Positions 16,946 through 24,517 of a DNA stretch of 32,522 nucleotides are shown piece by piece. The DNA is taken from NCBI RefSeq assembly GCF_001676615.1, contig NZ_LYXZ01000065.1:1-32522 (forward strand), given 5' to 3'. Under the pieces are notes generated by a model that worked only from the letters and a program-made list of their open reading frames with translations, did not search any database and was not told the origin of the DNA. Made by a program: the position numbers and the translations under genes. Source of the DNA: Labrys sp. WJW (GTDB taxonomy: Bacteria; Pseudomonadota; Alphaproteobacteria; Rhizobiales; Labraceae). How positions within the stretch are numbered: the first letter of the stretch is position 1; each line of letters begins with the position of its first letter.

Positions 16946-18028
16946 TCAGGCTGTCAGGCCGCCGGCCAGGCTCGGCAGATCGAAGGGGCGGAAGCCGAAA
17001 TGGGAGAGCCAGCGCACATCGGCGTCGAAGAACGGGCGCAGGTCCGGCATGCCATATTTCAGCATGGCGATGCGATCGATGCCCATGCCCCAGGCGAAGC
17101 CCTGATACTCGTCGGGATCGAGGCCGCAATTGCGCAGCACGTTCGGATGAACCATGCCGCAGCCCAGGATCTCCAGCCAGTCCTCGCCCTCGCCGAAGCG
17201 GATCTCCCCACCCTTGCGCGAGCACTGGATGTCGACTTCCATCGATGGCTCGGTGAAGGGGAAGAAGGAGGGGCGGAAGCGCATCTTCACCGAAGGCACT
17301 TCGAAGAAGGCGCGGCAGAACTCCTCCAGCACCCACTTCATGTGGCCGACATGGCTCACCTTGTCGATGACGAGCCCCTCGACCTGATGGAACATCGGTG
17401 TGTGGGTCTGGTCGCTGTCATGGCGATAGGTACGGCCGGGCACGACGATGCGGATCGGCGGCTTCTGGCTCAGCATGGTGCGGATCTGCACTGGGCTGGT
17501 ATGGGTGCGTAGCACCTTGCGCTCGCCATTCTCGTCGGGCGCCAGGAAGAAGGTGTCATGCATCTCGCGGGCAGGATGGCCGGGCGGGAAGTTGAGCAAA
17601 GTGAAGTTGTATTCGTCCGTCTCGATATCCGGACCCTCGGCGATGGCAAAGCCCATATCGGCGAAGATCGCGGTGATCTCGTCGATGACTTGGCTGATCG
17701 GGTGGATGCGGCCGAGCTCGGTGCCGCTCTCGCGCACCGGCAGCGTCACGTCGACGGCCTCCGCCACCAGGCGCGCTTCCAGCGCGGCGGCCTTCAGCAC
17801 GGTCCTGCGCTCGCCCAGCGCCGCGGTGACGCGGTCCTTGACGACATTGATGGCGGCGCCCGCCTGCTTGCGCTCTTCCGGCGCCATCTTGCCGAGGGTG
17901 GCCAGGCGCTCGGAGATCGAGCCCTTCTTGCCGAGCGCCGAGACGCGCACCGCTTCCAGGGCCGCCTCGTCGGCGGCGGCGGCGATCTCGGACAACAGGG
18001 TCGTTTCCAGGCTGGTCAGGTCGTTCAT
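16946..18028 (-). CDS. pheS: Phenylalanyl-tRNA synthetase alpha subunit
   Basis: PheS is the catalytic subunit of the (alpha-beta)2 class II enzyme that charges tRNA-Phe. The 360-aa product has an N-terminal coiled coil (about 1-85, with VSALGKKGSISE) and a catalytic core with RTHTSPVQIRTM, VVPGRTYRHDSDQTHTPMFHQVEG (motif 2 region), FRPSFFPFTEPSMEVD and GMGIDRIAMLKYGMPDLR (motif 3). The ATG at 18028 has GAGGAA six bases upstream; GTG 18034 is less likely. pheT, which normally follows, is absent: an intrinsic terminator comes 28 bases after the stop and the next gene is on the other strand. rplT and rpmI lie 4 kb upstream, beyond unrelated genes. Confidence 0.96.
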   Translation of the reverse strand: MNDLTSLETTLLSEIAAAADEAALEAVRVSALGKKGSISERLATLGKMAPEERKQAGAAINVVKDRVTAALGERRTVLKAAALEARLVAEAVDVTLPVRESGTELGRIHPISQVIDEITAIFADMGFAIAEGPDIETDEYNFTLLNFPPGHPAREMHDTFFLAPDENGERKVLRTHTSPVQIRTMLSQKPPIRIVVPGRTYRHDSDQTHTPMFHQVEGLVIDKVSHVGHMKWVLEEFCRAFFEVPSVKMRFRPSFFPFTEPSMEVDIQCSRKGGEIRFGEGEDWLEILGCGMVHPNVLRNCGLDPDEYQGFAWGMGIDRIAMLKYGMPDLRPFFDADVRWLSHFGFRPFDLPSLAGGLTA

Positions 18029-18370
18029 CGTCACTTCCTCAAATCGAGGTGCCTTCTAGCCTATTTCGGGCGGAAAAGGGAACCGCATTCGACAGATCAG
18101 GCAACGCGGATTTGCGCCGCCGAATAACGGTTTTGCACCCGCATCAACAGAAAAAGCGGGAATAACCGGACACCGAGACCCCGGTCGAAATGCCGCCCTG
18201 AAGCCTGACGAACGGCTACCGCACGCTTCCCATGCGCATTTTCAAACTCACCAGGCCGGCCATCTGAATCATTTGCTTATTCAACAATTAGCTAATTAAT
18301 CAATGTTGCAAATATTTAAAATTTCGTGATATCAAAGACTTGCAGGTAGCCAAACCAGAACGTCGGATGG
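18029..18370. other. Divergent pheS/arsR-type intergenic region, AT-rich on the right
   Basis: Of these 342 bp, the first 200 resemble ordinary genomic composition and should hold the pheS promoter, which I cannot place. Positions 18265-18350 are strikingly AT-rich and contain the palindrome at 18286-18297 and likely the promoter of the ArsR-type gene. No RNA leader for pheS was recognisable, such as a Phe-rich leader peptide or T-box. Confidence 0.5.
18286..18297. promoter_or_regulatory. Candidate operator upstream of the ArsR-type gene
   Basis: AATTAGCTAATT is a perfect 12-bp palindrome, 73 bases before the regulator's start codon, in an AT-rich tract. ArsR/SdpR proteins bind as dimers to palindromes in their own promoters, so autoregulation here is plausible. 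In an AT-rich stretch a 12-bp palindrome could be chance. Confidence 0.35.
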
Positions 18371-18715
18371 ATGATGACGGTCGACAAGGTCTTCGAAGCG
18401 CTTTCCTCACCGCCGCGGCGGCAGATTCTGGCCGATCTGTCGAAGGCTGACATGACCGCCGGACAAGTGGTCGAAACGCTCGCCGATGCGATGACGGCGC
18501 CGGCGGTTTCCAAGCATCTTTCCATCCTGGAGAATGCTGGCCTGGTCCGGCGCGAGAGGCGCGGCCAGAACGTCAATTACGGCCTCAGGCGCGACACGCT
18601 CGCCAACACGCTTTTTGAATTCCTGTCCGCTTTTGAACCCGCCGCCAAGCCCGACGGCGCCGACTCGGCGCTCGAACGCATCCGCCGCAACATGCTGTCG
18701 GGGCGTGGGCTCTAG
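18371..18715 (+). CDS. ArsR/SmtB-family transcriptional regulator, SdpR-like
   Basis: The 114-aa product is a winged-helix repressor. VFEALSSPPRRQILADLS forms the first helices, MTAGQVVETL and MTAPAVSKHLSILENAGLV the helix-turn-helix (about residues 40-58), and RRERRGQNVNYGL the wing. It lacks the CxC motif of metal sensors and is closest in pattern to the SdpR-like autorepressor subgroup. Usually such regulators control an adjacent transporter, ATPase or SRPBCC gene; none is here, since the next gene in the same direction is a LOG-family protein behind a repeat. Two ATGs (18371 and 18374) are possible. A palindrome upstream may be its operator. Confidence 0.88.
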   Translation: MMTVDKVFEALSSPPRRQILADLSKADMTAGQVVETLADAMTAPAVSKHLSILENAGLVRRERRGQNVNYGLRRDTLANTLFEFLSAFEPAAKPDGADSALERIRRNMLSGRGL

Positions 18716-18726
18716 AGCATGTCGCC

Positions 18727-18805
18727 GGGTGCACGGGCATCCTGCCCGTTCTTCTTCGCCGGTAACCCTCGTGTCGCCAAGAACGGGCAAGTTGCCCGTG
18801 CGCCC
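18727..18805. repeat. Bracketed REP-like palindrome, type F
   Basis: Arms 18727-18753 and 18779-18805 are inverted with 24 of 27 positions complementary. The left arm includes the hairpin ACGGGCA-TCC-TGCCCGT. It lies 11 bases after the ArsR-type stop codon and 92 bases before the LOG gene. The same GTGCACGGGCAT edge recurs at 20478-20560. Confidence 0.9.
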
Positions 18806-18897
18806 AGGAATTTCCCCTGCAACCGCCGGGCTCTTGCAGTGTCGGGCGCAACGGCTCAATAGAGTCGGACTGTCATATCGTTTGATGCAAGGTTTCC

Positions 18898-19725
18898 ATG
18901 CCCTCTCCCGACAACTCCGCGCCCACCAACATGCTGTCCACCGTCGAGGCCCTGGCCCCCGAGACGCGCGCGAAGGTCGACGAATTGCAGCGAACCGAAG
19001 CGCCCGCCTACCGGCTGGCCGCACTCGACCCCGACTTCATGCTGGGCGACTCGACCCGCGGCGTGCGCTTCCAGCTCGAATATGCCAAGGCGCAGGAGGG
19101 GATGAAGGCGGCCCATATCCGCTCGACCATCGTGGTGTTCGGCTCTGCCCGCGTCAGCGAAAGCGCACCGGGCAATCGCGGCCGCTGGTACAAGGAGGCC
19201 CGCGACTTCGGCTATATCGCCTCGCGTCGCGGCGGCGCCCTCAACGAGGATGGCGGCGGGCGCTTCAACGTGATCGCCACCGGCGGCGGGCCCGGCATCA
19301 TGGAAGCCGCCAATCGAGGGGCGAGCGAAGCCGGCGCGCCCACCATCGGCTTCAACATCACCCTGCCGCACGAGCAATACCCCAACCCCTACACCACGCC
19401 GTCCCTCACCTTCCGCTTCCACTATTTCGCCATGCGCAAGATGCACCTCGCCATGCACTCGGCGGCATTGGTGGTGTTTCCGGGCGGCTTCGGCACGCTC
19501 GACGAATTGTTCGAGATCATCACCCTGCGCCAGACAGGCAAGATGTCCTTCTGCCCGATCGTGCTGATGGACAAGGCCTATTGGACCAGGATCATCAATT
19601 TCGACGCGCTGGTCGAGGAAGGCTTCATCAAGGCCGACGACCTGACCCTGTTCGACTTTGCCGAAACAGCGGAGGAATGCTGGTCGATCCTGGAGCGCAA
19701 GGGTCTGACGGCACCGAGCGAGTAG
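18898..19725 (+). CDS. LOG-family protein (nucleoside 5'-monophosphate phosphoribohydrolase, TIGR00730-like)
   Basis: The 275-aa product has the LOG (formerly lysine decarboxylase-like) Rossmann fold: IVVFGSARV near residue 78, the nucleotide-binding ATGGGPGIMEAANRGA (127-142), and the signature PGGFGTLDE at 195-203 with nearby catalytic-type Arg and Glu. Family members cleave cytokinin- or AMP-type nucleoside monophosphates to base plus ribose 5-phosphate; the bacterial role is usually nucleotide salvage or unknown. About 75 N-terminal residues precede the core, as in longer bacterial members. AAGG lies five bases before the ATG. Its stop is three bases from the stop of the convergent downstream gene. 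Confidence 0.9.
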   Translation: MPSPDNSAPTNMLSTVEALAPETRAKVDELQRTEAPAYRLAALDPDFMLGDSTRGVRFQLEYAKAQEGMKAAHIRSTIVVFGSARVSESAPGNRGRWYKEARDFGYIASRRGGALNEDGGGRFNVIATGGGPGIMEAANRGASEAGAPTIGFNITLPHEQYPNPYTTPSLTFRFHYFAMRKMHLAMHSAALVVFPGGFGTLDELFEIITLRQTGKMSFCPIVLMDKAYWTRIINFDALVEEGFIKADDLTLFDFAETAEECWSILERKGLTAPSE

Positions 19726-19728
19726 AAT

Positions 19729-20373
19729 TCAGGACGGGTCGAATTCGGCCTTGGCGCACCAATCGAGCCGCTCGGGCTTGAAGGCGGGCTTCTTGCCGTA
19801 GATGTCACCCATCTCGGCAACATAGGCTTTCTCGACCTCCGCCAGATTCCTATAGAAGGCCAGCGGCTCGCAGGGGCGGGCCAATTGCCAATCCTTGCTG
19901 TCGAGGGGGTAGCGTTCGCCCTTGACCACGAGGGCGCCCGATATCTTCAGTACCGAGCCGTCCGGCGCCACGTGGATCTTGCCTTCCCGGCTTACCGCTG
20001 CGTCGCGATTGGGCCCGTCGATGACGTTGGGAGACAGCATCGCCGTGACGGCAAGAGCGAGGCTGCCGTCTTCCCGGTAACAATAGGTCGCAAAACGCGC
20101 CAGACCGTCGATATAATCGGCGGTGGCCAGTACCGAGCGGCTCCCGGTTGCGCCGGCACGATTGTCCCAGAAGGAAAAATCATCGCCATAGCCGTTGAAG
20201 AAGCTGCGGCGCCAGCCGAGCCATGCCTGGGGATTGTCCTTCATCACCGCCTGGCAGGCGGCCCAATCCGCGTCGATCCCGGCCAGAGCCTTGGCATAAG
20301 GCCGTTCGGCGGCGCGAACCGAGGCCGTTGCCGTCAGGACGGCGATCACGGCCAGAGACATCCATACCCGCAT
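19729..20373 (-). CDS. Secreted protein of unknown function
   Basis: This 214-aa protein begins with a clear signal peptide (MRVWMSLAVIAVLTATASVRA, cleavage near AERPYAK). The mature part is rich in Trp, Tyr and acidic residues, has Cys at several places (WAACQAV, YCYRED, RPCEPL, DWCAKAEF), which could form disulfides, and ends ERLDWCAKAEFDPS. I recognise no family. ATG 20373 is chosen because the signal peptide starts there and AGGGGG lies four bases upstream; the frame open to 20556 is repeat-derived. It converges with the LOG gene with three bases between stop codons. The DUF6880-like gene upstream is on the same strand across a REP-like element. Confidence 0.75.
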   Translation of the reverse strand: MRVWMSLAVIAVLTATASVRAAERPYAKALAGIDADWAACQAVMKDNPQAWLGWRRSFFNGYGDDFSFWDNRAGATGSRSVLATADYIDGLARFATYCYREDGSLALAVTAMLSPNVIDGPNRDAAVSREGKIHVAPDGSVLKISGALVVKGERYPLDSKDWQLARPCEPLAFYRNLAEVEKAYVAEMGDIYGKKPAFKPERLDWCAKAEFDPS

Positions 20374-20477
20374 GCGTCCCCCTGAACGAGGTGCAGAGCC
20401 TTGCGATGCTAGGCCGGGCCGGGTCGCCTCGCCATATCCGTGGGAACAACCGGCACAACCACGATCGGGCGAGAATT

Positions 20478-20560
20478 CCGGGTGCACGGGCATCTTGCCC
20501 GTTCCCGGAAACGCAGCGCTTGCGGAATGAGAAGAACGGGCGGGATGCCCGTGCACCCGG
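20478..20560. repeat. Bracketed REP-like palindrome, type F
   Basis: Arms 20478-20504 and 20534-20560 are inverted with 25 of 27 positions complementary, beginning CCGGGTGCACGGGCAT. It lies three bases after the stop codon of the DUF6880-like gene and about 105 bases before the secreted-protein gene on the same strand. Confidence 0.9.
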
Positions 20561-20563
20561 AAA

Positions 20564-21979
20564 TCACCGCGCGACGGCCGCCCAGAAACTGGCCTTACGA
20601 CCGTGCTTCTTGCTCAGATAGGCACGCCAGTCGGCATGGCTGAGCCGTCCCAGCTTCGCCAAAGCCCCAGGATCGAGCCGCGTGGCGAGATCGTCCAACC
20701 TGGCTAGATAGGCGGCGCCATGGCCATAGGCCGCCGATTTTCCCTTCGCCAGGATCTCCTCGACCAGGGCACGATAAAGCAGGCTCGCTGCAAGAGGTTG
20801 TGCCTCCTGCAGCCTGTCCGCCACCGACTGCAGCACCTGATAGTGGCTGCCATCCCAGACCAGCCCGAAATCGAGCACCAGCCGGGCGGCGTAGTCCAGC
20901 CGCGGCCATTCCGCCAGGAAATAGAGGGCGCGGTAGCGTGTTTTGGCGGCCAGGGCATGGGCGAAGGCCTTGTCGAGCACCTCGAACTCGGCGAAATCAT
21001 CGAGCTTGGCCAGAAAAGCGCGCAGGATGACGGGATCGAGCGTCGTCTCGAAGGTTGCCCAGCGCAGATCCTGGGCTTCCTGCCCGCGCCCGAGTGCCTC
21101 CAGGATCCTTGCCTTGAGGCCGATCCGGGCCGGCAGGCGGAAATCACGTCGCACCACGCCATCCGCAAGATCCAGCGCGTCGGCATAGGCAAGCCGGGAC
21201 GGCTCCCCGACATCCAGCCAGGACAGAGCCTCCTCCGCCCGCCCGGCGGCAAGCAGTTTCTCGGCCACGGCAAGCCCGTCGCGGGCTTCGCTGGGCTTCT
21301 CGTTTTCCAGGGCGATCCAGCCATCGAGGTCTTCGCGGCCGTCGGCGATGGCCTGGCGCAATTCCCGATAGGGACGAGCCACATAGGCCGGTTGCAGCGT
21401 CGCGACCTTGTCCGCCAACAGCCGATCCCATCGATCCAGATCCGTCGCCGAAGCCCGCTCCAGGAGGGACGCGATCACGGCAGGAGCGATGTCGCCGGCC
21501 TTGTCGGCGAGAGCCATCACCCTGTCGGGCAGGCCGGCGAGGTCGGTGGGGGTCAACCGGGTCGCCAACGGCCCCAGGGCCGCAACCGCTTCGCCATAGA
21601 GGTCCTCGAGCCGGCTGGAGGACAGGGCCCGCGCGAAAACGCTCCCGGCGGTCGCGATGAAGCGCAGCAGGAGATCGACCGCAAGCGAGGGCGAACCAGG
21701 GCCGATCTCACCGGTGATGCTGGCCAGTGTTGCCGCCAGGTCCTTTTCGAATTCCTTGATCTTGGGCCAGTCGATGAAGGAGCGTGCCTTCTCCAAGGCC
21801 GAAAGGCGCCGCTCCACCAGCTTGGCCACGGCTTCGGGCCCCTGGACCCCGGCGAGCGCCGCGATTACCCGCTTGCGGAAGGCCGGATTGACCTGCGTCT
21901 CCTCGAAAATCAGCCCGGCCAGCTTGGCCGGCCCGAGGTCGGCGAGGGTCGCTGCCGTGAACTTCGATTTCGCTGCCAT
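20564..21979 (-). CDS. DUF6880-like all-helical protein
   Basis: The 471-aa product is strongly helical and Ala/Leu-rich, with repeated helix-turn-helix units in the second half (AEKLLAAGRAEEALSWLD, LKARILEALGRGQEAQDLRW) that look TPR-like. The C-terminal block LLYRALVEEILAKGKSAAYGHGAAYL, then ending KKHGRKASFW, matches my recollection of the DUF6880 family in proteobacteria. No catalytic motif or membrane segment is visible, so a cytoplasmic scaffold is likely; the function is unknown. ATG 21979 has GGAGG seven bases upstream. It lies 130 bp beyond rplT on the same strand, but a terminator in between makes it a separate unit. Confidence 0.75.
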   Translation of the reverse strand: MAAKSKFTAATLADLGPAKLAGLIFEETQVNPAFRKRVIAALAGVQGPEAVAKLVERRLSALEKARSFIDWPKIKEFEKDLAATLASITGEIGPGSPSLAVDLLLRFIATAGSVFARALSSSRLEDLYGEAVAALGPLATRLTPTDLAGLPDRVMALADKAGDIAPAVIASLLERASATDLDRWDRLLADKVATLQPAYVARPYRELRQAIADGREDLDGWIALENEKPSEARDGLAVAEKLLAAGRAEEALSWLDVGEPSRLAYADALDLADGVVRRDFRLPARIGLKARILEALGRGQEAQDLRWATFETTLDPVILRAFLAKLDDFAEFEVLDKAFAHALAAKTRYRALYFLAEWPRLDYAARLVLDFGLVWDGSHYQVLQSVADRLQEAQPLAASLLYRALVEEILAKGKSAAYGHGAAYLARLDDLATRLDPGALAKLGRLSHADWRAYLSKKHGRKASFWAAVAR

Positions 21980-22054
21980 GCTGGCACCTCCGAATCGCTG
22001 CCGAGCCTTGCCTCAGTGTGCAAGCTTCGACGCGGTTCGAAAGCCCAAAAGAAA

Positions 22055-22080
22055 AACCCGCCACGTTGCCGCGGCGGGTT
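22055..22080 (-). terminator. Intrinsic terminator of rpmI-rplT
   Basis: On the minus strand AACCCGCC (22080-22073) pairs with GGCGGGTT (22062-22055) around a 10-base loop, followed directly by TTTCTTTT. It lies 31 bases after the rplT stop and should separate the ribosomal-protein operon from the DUF6880-like gene. Confidence 0.85.
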
Positions 22081-22110
22081 CTTCGAAAAACGTCTTCGGC
22101 AAGGTACCGC

Positions 22111-22464
22111 TCAGGCGGCAGCCTTGACCTTCTCGACCAGGGCCTTGAAGGCTTCCGGCTCGCGGATGGCGAGGTCGGACAGCACCTTGCGGTCGATCTC
22201 GATGCCGGCCTTGGCCAGGCCCGCGATGAACTTCGAGTAGGTCAGGCCGAGCTCGCGGACAGCGGCGTTGACGCGCTGGATCCACAAAGCGCGCATGTTG
22301 CGCTTCTTGAGCTTGCGGCCGATATAGGCGTATTGCATCGAACGATCGACCGCCTGCTTGGCGATACGGATCGTATTCTTGCGGCGGCCGTAAAAGCCCT
22401 TCGCCGCGTCGAGTGTCTTCTTGTGCTTCGCATGGGACGTAACGCCCCGCTTCACGCGTGCCAT
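22111..22464 (-). CDS. rplT: 50S ribosomal protein L20
   Basis: L20 binds 23S rRNA early in 50S assembly and in some bacteria represses its own operon. The 117-aa product is a standard L20: basic N-terminal tail MARVKRGVTSHAKHKK, GFYGRRKNTIRIAKQAVDR, then NMRALWIQRVNAAVRELGL and YSKFIAGL. AAGGAG lies about eight bases before the ATG. It follows rpmI by 37 bp. In most relatives pheS and pheT come next; here an intrinsic terminator and four other genes intervene before pheS. Confidence 0.97.
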   Translation of the reverse strand: MARVKRGVTSHAKHKKTLDAAKGFYGRRKNTIRIAKQAVDRSMQYAYIGRKLKKRNMRALWIQRVNAAVRELGLTYSKFIAGLAKAGIEIDRKVLSDLAIREPEAFKALVEKVKAAA

Positions 22465-22501
22465 CTGCTGATCTCCTTAAGGTTTCGCGTTGCCGTGGCG
22501 A

Positions 22502-22702
22502 TCAGCCGTTCGGCAGGAAATACTTCTTCACGTTGTCGCCGTCCGTCTTGAAGAGGACGCGCGTGCCGCGAAGCTTACGGATCTGCTTGTTGGTACGCTT
22601 GATCATGCCGTGGCGCTTGCCCTGCTGAGCGTGCACCACCTTGCCCGATCCCGTGATCTTGAAGCGCTTTTTAGCGCCCGACTTGGTCTTCATCTTGGGC
22701 AT
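22502..22702 (-). CDS. rpmI: 50S ribosomal protein L35
   Basis: The 66-aa product is a standard L35: MPKMKTKSGAKKRFKITGSG, then KRHGMIKRTNKQIRKLRG and a C-terminal VKKYFLPNG. The start at 22702 is fixed by this conserved N-terminus, with GGAG about nine bases upstream; the frame open to 22870 is not coding. infC, which often precedes rpmI, is not upstream here. A terminator-like hairpin lies just before the ribosome-binding site. Confidence 0.97.
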   Translation of the reverse strand: MPKMKTKSGAKKRFKITGSGKVVHAQQGKRHGMIKRTNKQIRKLRGTRVLFKTDGDNVKKYFLPNG

Positions 22703-22716
22703 TTTGCTCGTCTCCG

Positions 22717-22741
22717 AATAAAAAAGGCGCCGAAACCTTTT
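22717..22741 (-). promoter_or_regulatory. Terminator-like leader hairpin before rpmI
   Basis: On the minus strand AAAAGG (22741-22736) pairs with CCTTTT (22727-22722) around TTTCGGCG, followed by TTATT. The structure ends about 15 bases before the rpmI start codon, so it looks like a weak attenuator or a translation-controlling hairpin. Ribosomal-protein leaders often fold for autoregulation, but I cannot match this to a known L20 leader. The 6-bp AT-rich stem is marginal. Positions 22742-22954 show no gene. Confidence 0.4.
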
Positions 22742-22954
22742 GGGTTCCGCCACCGGTAAGCCGTGTGCTTTTTGAAAAGCGCCCGAGCCAACAACATCGC
22801 CACGGCAGCCCTTATCAGCCGGTCGATGCGGGGAAGCCGGGTCTATAGCGACAAGCGGGGAGAAAAGCAACAGGCCGGGCGGCCCCAGCCTCCGATTTCA
22901 GCGCATTTTACGGGCATTGAGTGGCTCCCAGCAAAAACGCCTATAGCGTCGATC

Positions 22955-23368
22955 CTATCCGCATTTGCGATAGCTGTGCACCAGCGGTGTCTTCTCGCCG
23001 TCGACGGTCGCATGGGACACCGTCGCCAGCTCCTTGCCGATCTTCACCAGAATGACGGTGTAGTCGAAGGTTTCCCCCTCGCTGTCTTCCGAAACCTGCA
23101 GCCGCCAGGTCGGCGGGTCCTTGGCGATCTGGGTGACGGAGCGGGCCCGCCCGATGCTGCCCTCCTCCGTCCATTCCCGGCCCTCGACTGCAATGCGCAG
23201 CGGGGCCTCGCCCTTCAGATCCGTCTTGCTGGCACAGCTCTCGACGTCGCGGGTCCACACGCCCTGCGCCTCGGCGGGAAAGGGCACGCCAGACTTGTCC
23301 TGCGCAGCCGCAGCCGAAGATGCGAGGCAGGAAACGGCGAGGAGCAGAAGGCGCAGATGACGTGGCAT
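22955..23368 (-). CDS. Small secreted protein of unknown function
   Basis: The 137-aa product has a signal peptide (MPRHLRLLLLAVSCLASSAA, cleavage near AAAQ). The mature domain of about 115 residues is probably beta-rich and has two Cys (VESCASK and the penultimate residue in SYRKCG) that could pair. VPFPAEAQGVWTRDVESC suggests the pattern seen in small periplasmic lipocalin-like or DUF proteins with a leading GxW, but I do not recognise the family. ATG 23368 has GGAGAA about five bases upstream. It is 107 bp downstream of the AraC-type regulator on the same strand; no link is evident. Confidence 0.75.
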   Translation of the reverse strand: MPRHLRLLLLAVSCLASSAAAAQDKSGVPFPAEAQGVWTRDVESCASKTDLKGEAPLRIAVEGREWTEEGSIGRARSVTQIAKDPPTWRLQVSEDSEGETFDYTVILVKIGKELATVSHATVDGEKTPLVHSYRKCG

Positions 23369-23475
23369 GAACTTCTCCGGATGATCGGCCGGCTCTTCCA
23401 CCGCCGCCCGGCCCGTCTCTAGCACGGCCATGCGCGCTTTCAGGATACGTCCGAAACAATCGAGCACCGACGCCG

Positions 23476-24417
23476 TTACGCCGCAGCACCCTTTGCCAGC
23501 CTTCGGATCGCCTGTGGCGGCTGGCCGAAGGCGCGCAGGAAGGCGCGCCGCATGCGCTCGCGGTCGGCAAACCCGGTCTCCCGGGCCACGATGTCGATGG
23601 GATGGAGGGTCTGCTCCATCATCAGCCGCGCTGCCTCGACGCGCAAATTCTCCACCGCCTTGGCCGGCGACTGGCCCGTCTCGGTGCGAAAGGCGCGGCT
23701 GAACTGGCGCGGACTGAGATGGGCGACCTCCGCAAGCTGTTCCACCGAAAGCGGCGTGTGCAGGTTGCGCCTGGCATAGGTGAGCGCGGTCTGGATGCGG
23801 TCCGACTTCGCGTCGAGATCGAGCAGGTTGGAATGCTGCGACTGGCCGCCGCCGCGCCGGTGATAGAGCACGAGTTGCCGCGCCACGGTGCGGGCCAGTT
23901 CGGCGCCATGATCCTCCTCGACCATGCCGAGGGCGAGATCGACACCCGCGCTCATGCCGGCCGAGGTCCAGATCTGGCCGTCGGCGATGAAGATGCGGTC
24001 TTCATCCACCTTGAGCCGCGGGAAACGGACCTGCAGGTCGCGCGTCCACAGCCAATGGGTGGTCACCCGCCGGCCGTCGAGGAGCCCGGCCTCGGCGAGC
24101 ACGAAGGCGCCGGTGCAGATCGAGGCGACGCGGCGCGACAGCCCCGGCGCCCGGCGCACATAATCGATGACATCAGGCGTCGGCGGATCGACATTGGGCG
24201 TGCCGCAGACCACGAGCGTGTCGAATTCGGGCTCGTCGAAGCGAAGACTGTCGATCGTGGGGCCGACGGAGCTTCGCACGGGTCCCCCGCTCTCCGAGAC
24301 GATGGCGATGTCATAGAGCGTCTTGTCCGCAGCATAATTGGCGAATTCGAAGGCCGAGAGAGCGGCAAAGCTCATCATCTGGAAATTGGGCGAAATCAGA
24401 AAGCCGACGCGTTGCAT
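23476..24417 (-). CDS. GlxA-type AraC-family transcriptional regulator
   Basis: The 313-aa product has an N-terminal DJ-1/PfpI-like domain (MQRVGFLISPNFQMMSF; SICTGAFVLAEAGLLDGRRVTTHW with Cys101 at the nucleophile elbow) and a C-terminal AraC double helix-turn-helix (about 215-310: LSVEQLAEVAHLSPRQFSRAF, then DIVARETGFADRERMRRAFLRAFGQPP). Such regulators usually activate a nearby metabolic gene; the ligand is unknown. ATG 24417 is preferred, with GGAGG five to six bases upstream; ATG 24429 is possible. It is divergent from an SDR gene across 100 bp that contain a perfect 14-bp palindrome, so the SDR gene is the likely target. Confidence 0.9.
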   Translation of the reverse strand: MQRVGFLISPNFQMMSFAALSAFEFANYAADKTLYDIAIVSESGGPVRSSVGPTIDSLRFDEPEFDTLVVCGTPNVDPPTPDVIDYVRRAPGLSRRVASICTGAFVLAEAGLLDGRRVTTHWLWTRDLQVRFPRLKVDEDRIFIADGQIWTSAGMSAGVDLALGMVEEDHGAELARTVARQLVLYHRRGGGQSQHSNLLDLDAKSDRIQTALTYARRNLHTPLSVEQLAEVAHLSPRQFSRAFRTETGQSPAKAVENLRVEAARLMMEQTLHPIDIVARETGFADRERMRRAFLRAFGQPPQAIRRLAKGAAA

Positions 24418-24444
24418 GAGCGCCTCCATTCTTGTCCTGAAAGG

Positions 24445-24458
24445 TGTCATATATGACA
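24445..24458. promoter_or_regulatory. Palindromic operator candidate between regulator and SDR gene
   Basis: TGTCATATATGACA is a perfect 14-bp palindrome, 27 bases upstream of the regulator's start and 59 bases upstream of the SDR start. Its position in a divergent promoter suits joint control. AraC-family proteins more often use direct repeats, so a different regulator could be the binder. Confidence 0.5.
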
Positions 24459-24517
24459 TTTGAGACAAAAGCCAGCGGATCTAATCTCCAGCCATTGCAA
24501 CCCATGGAGATTTTCCC

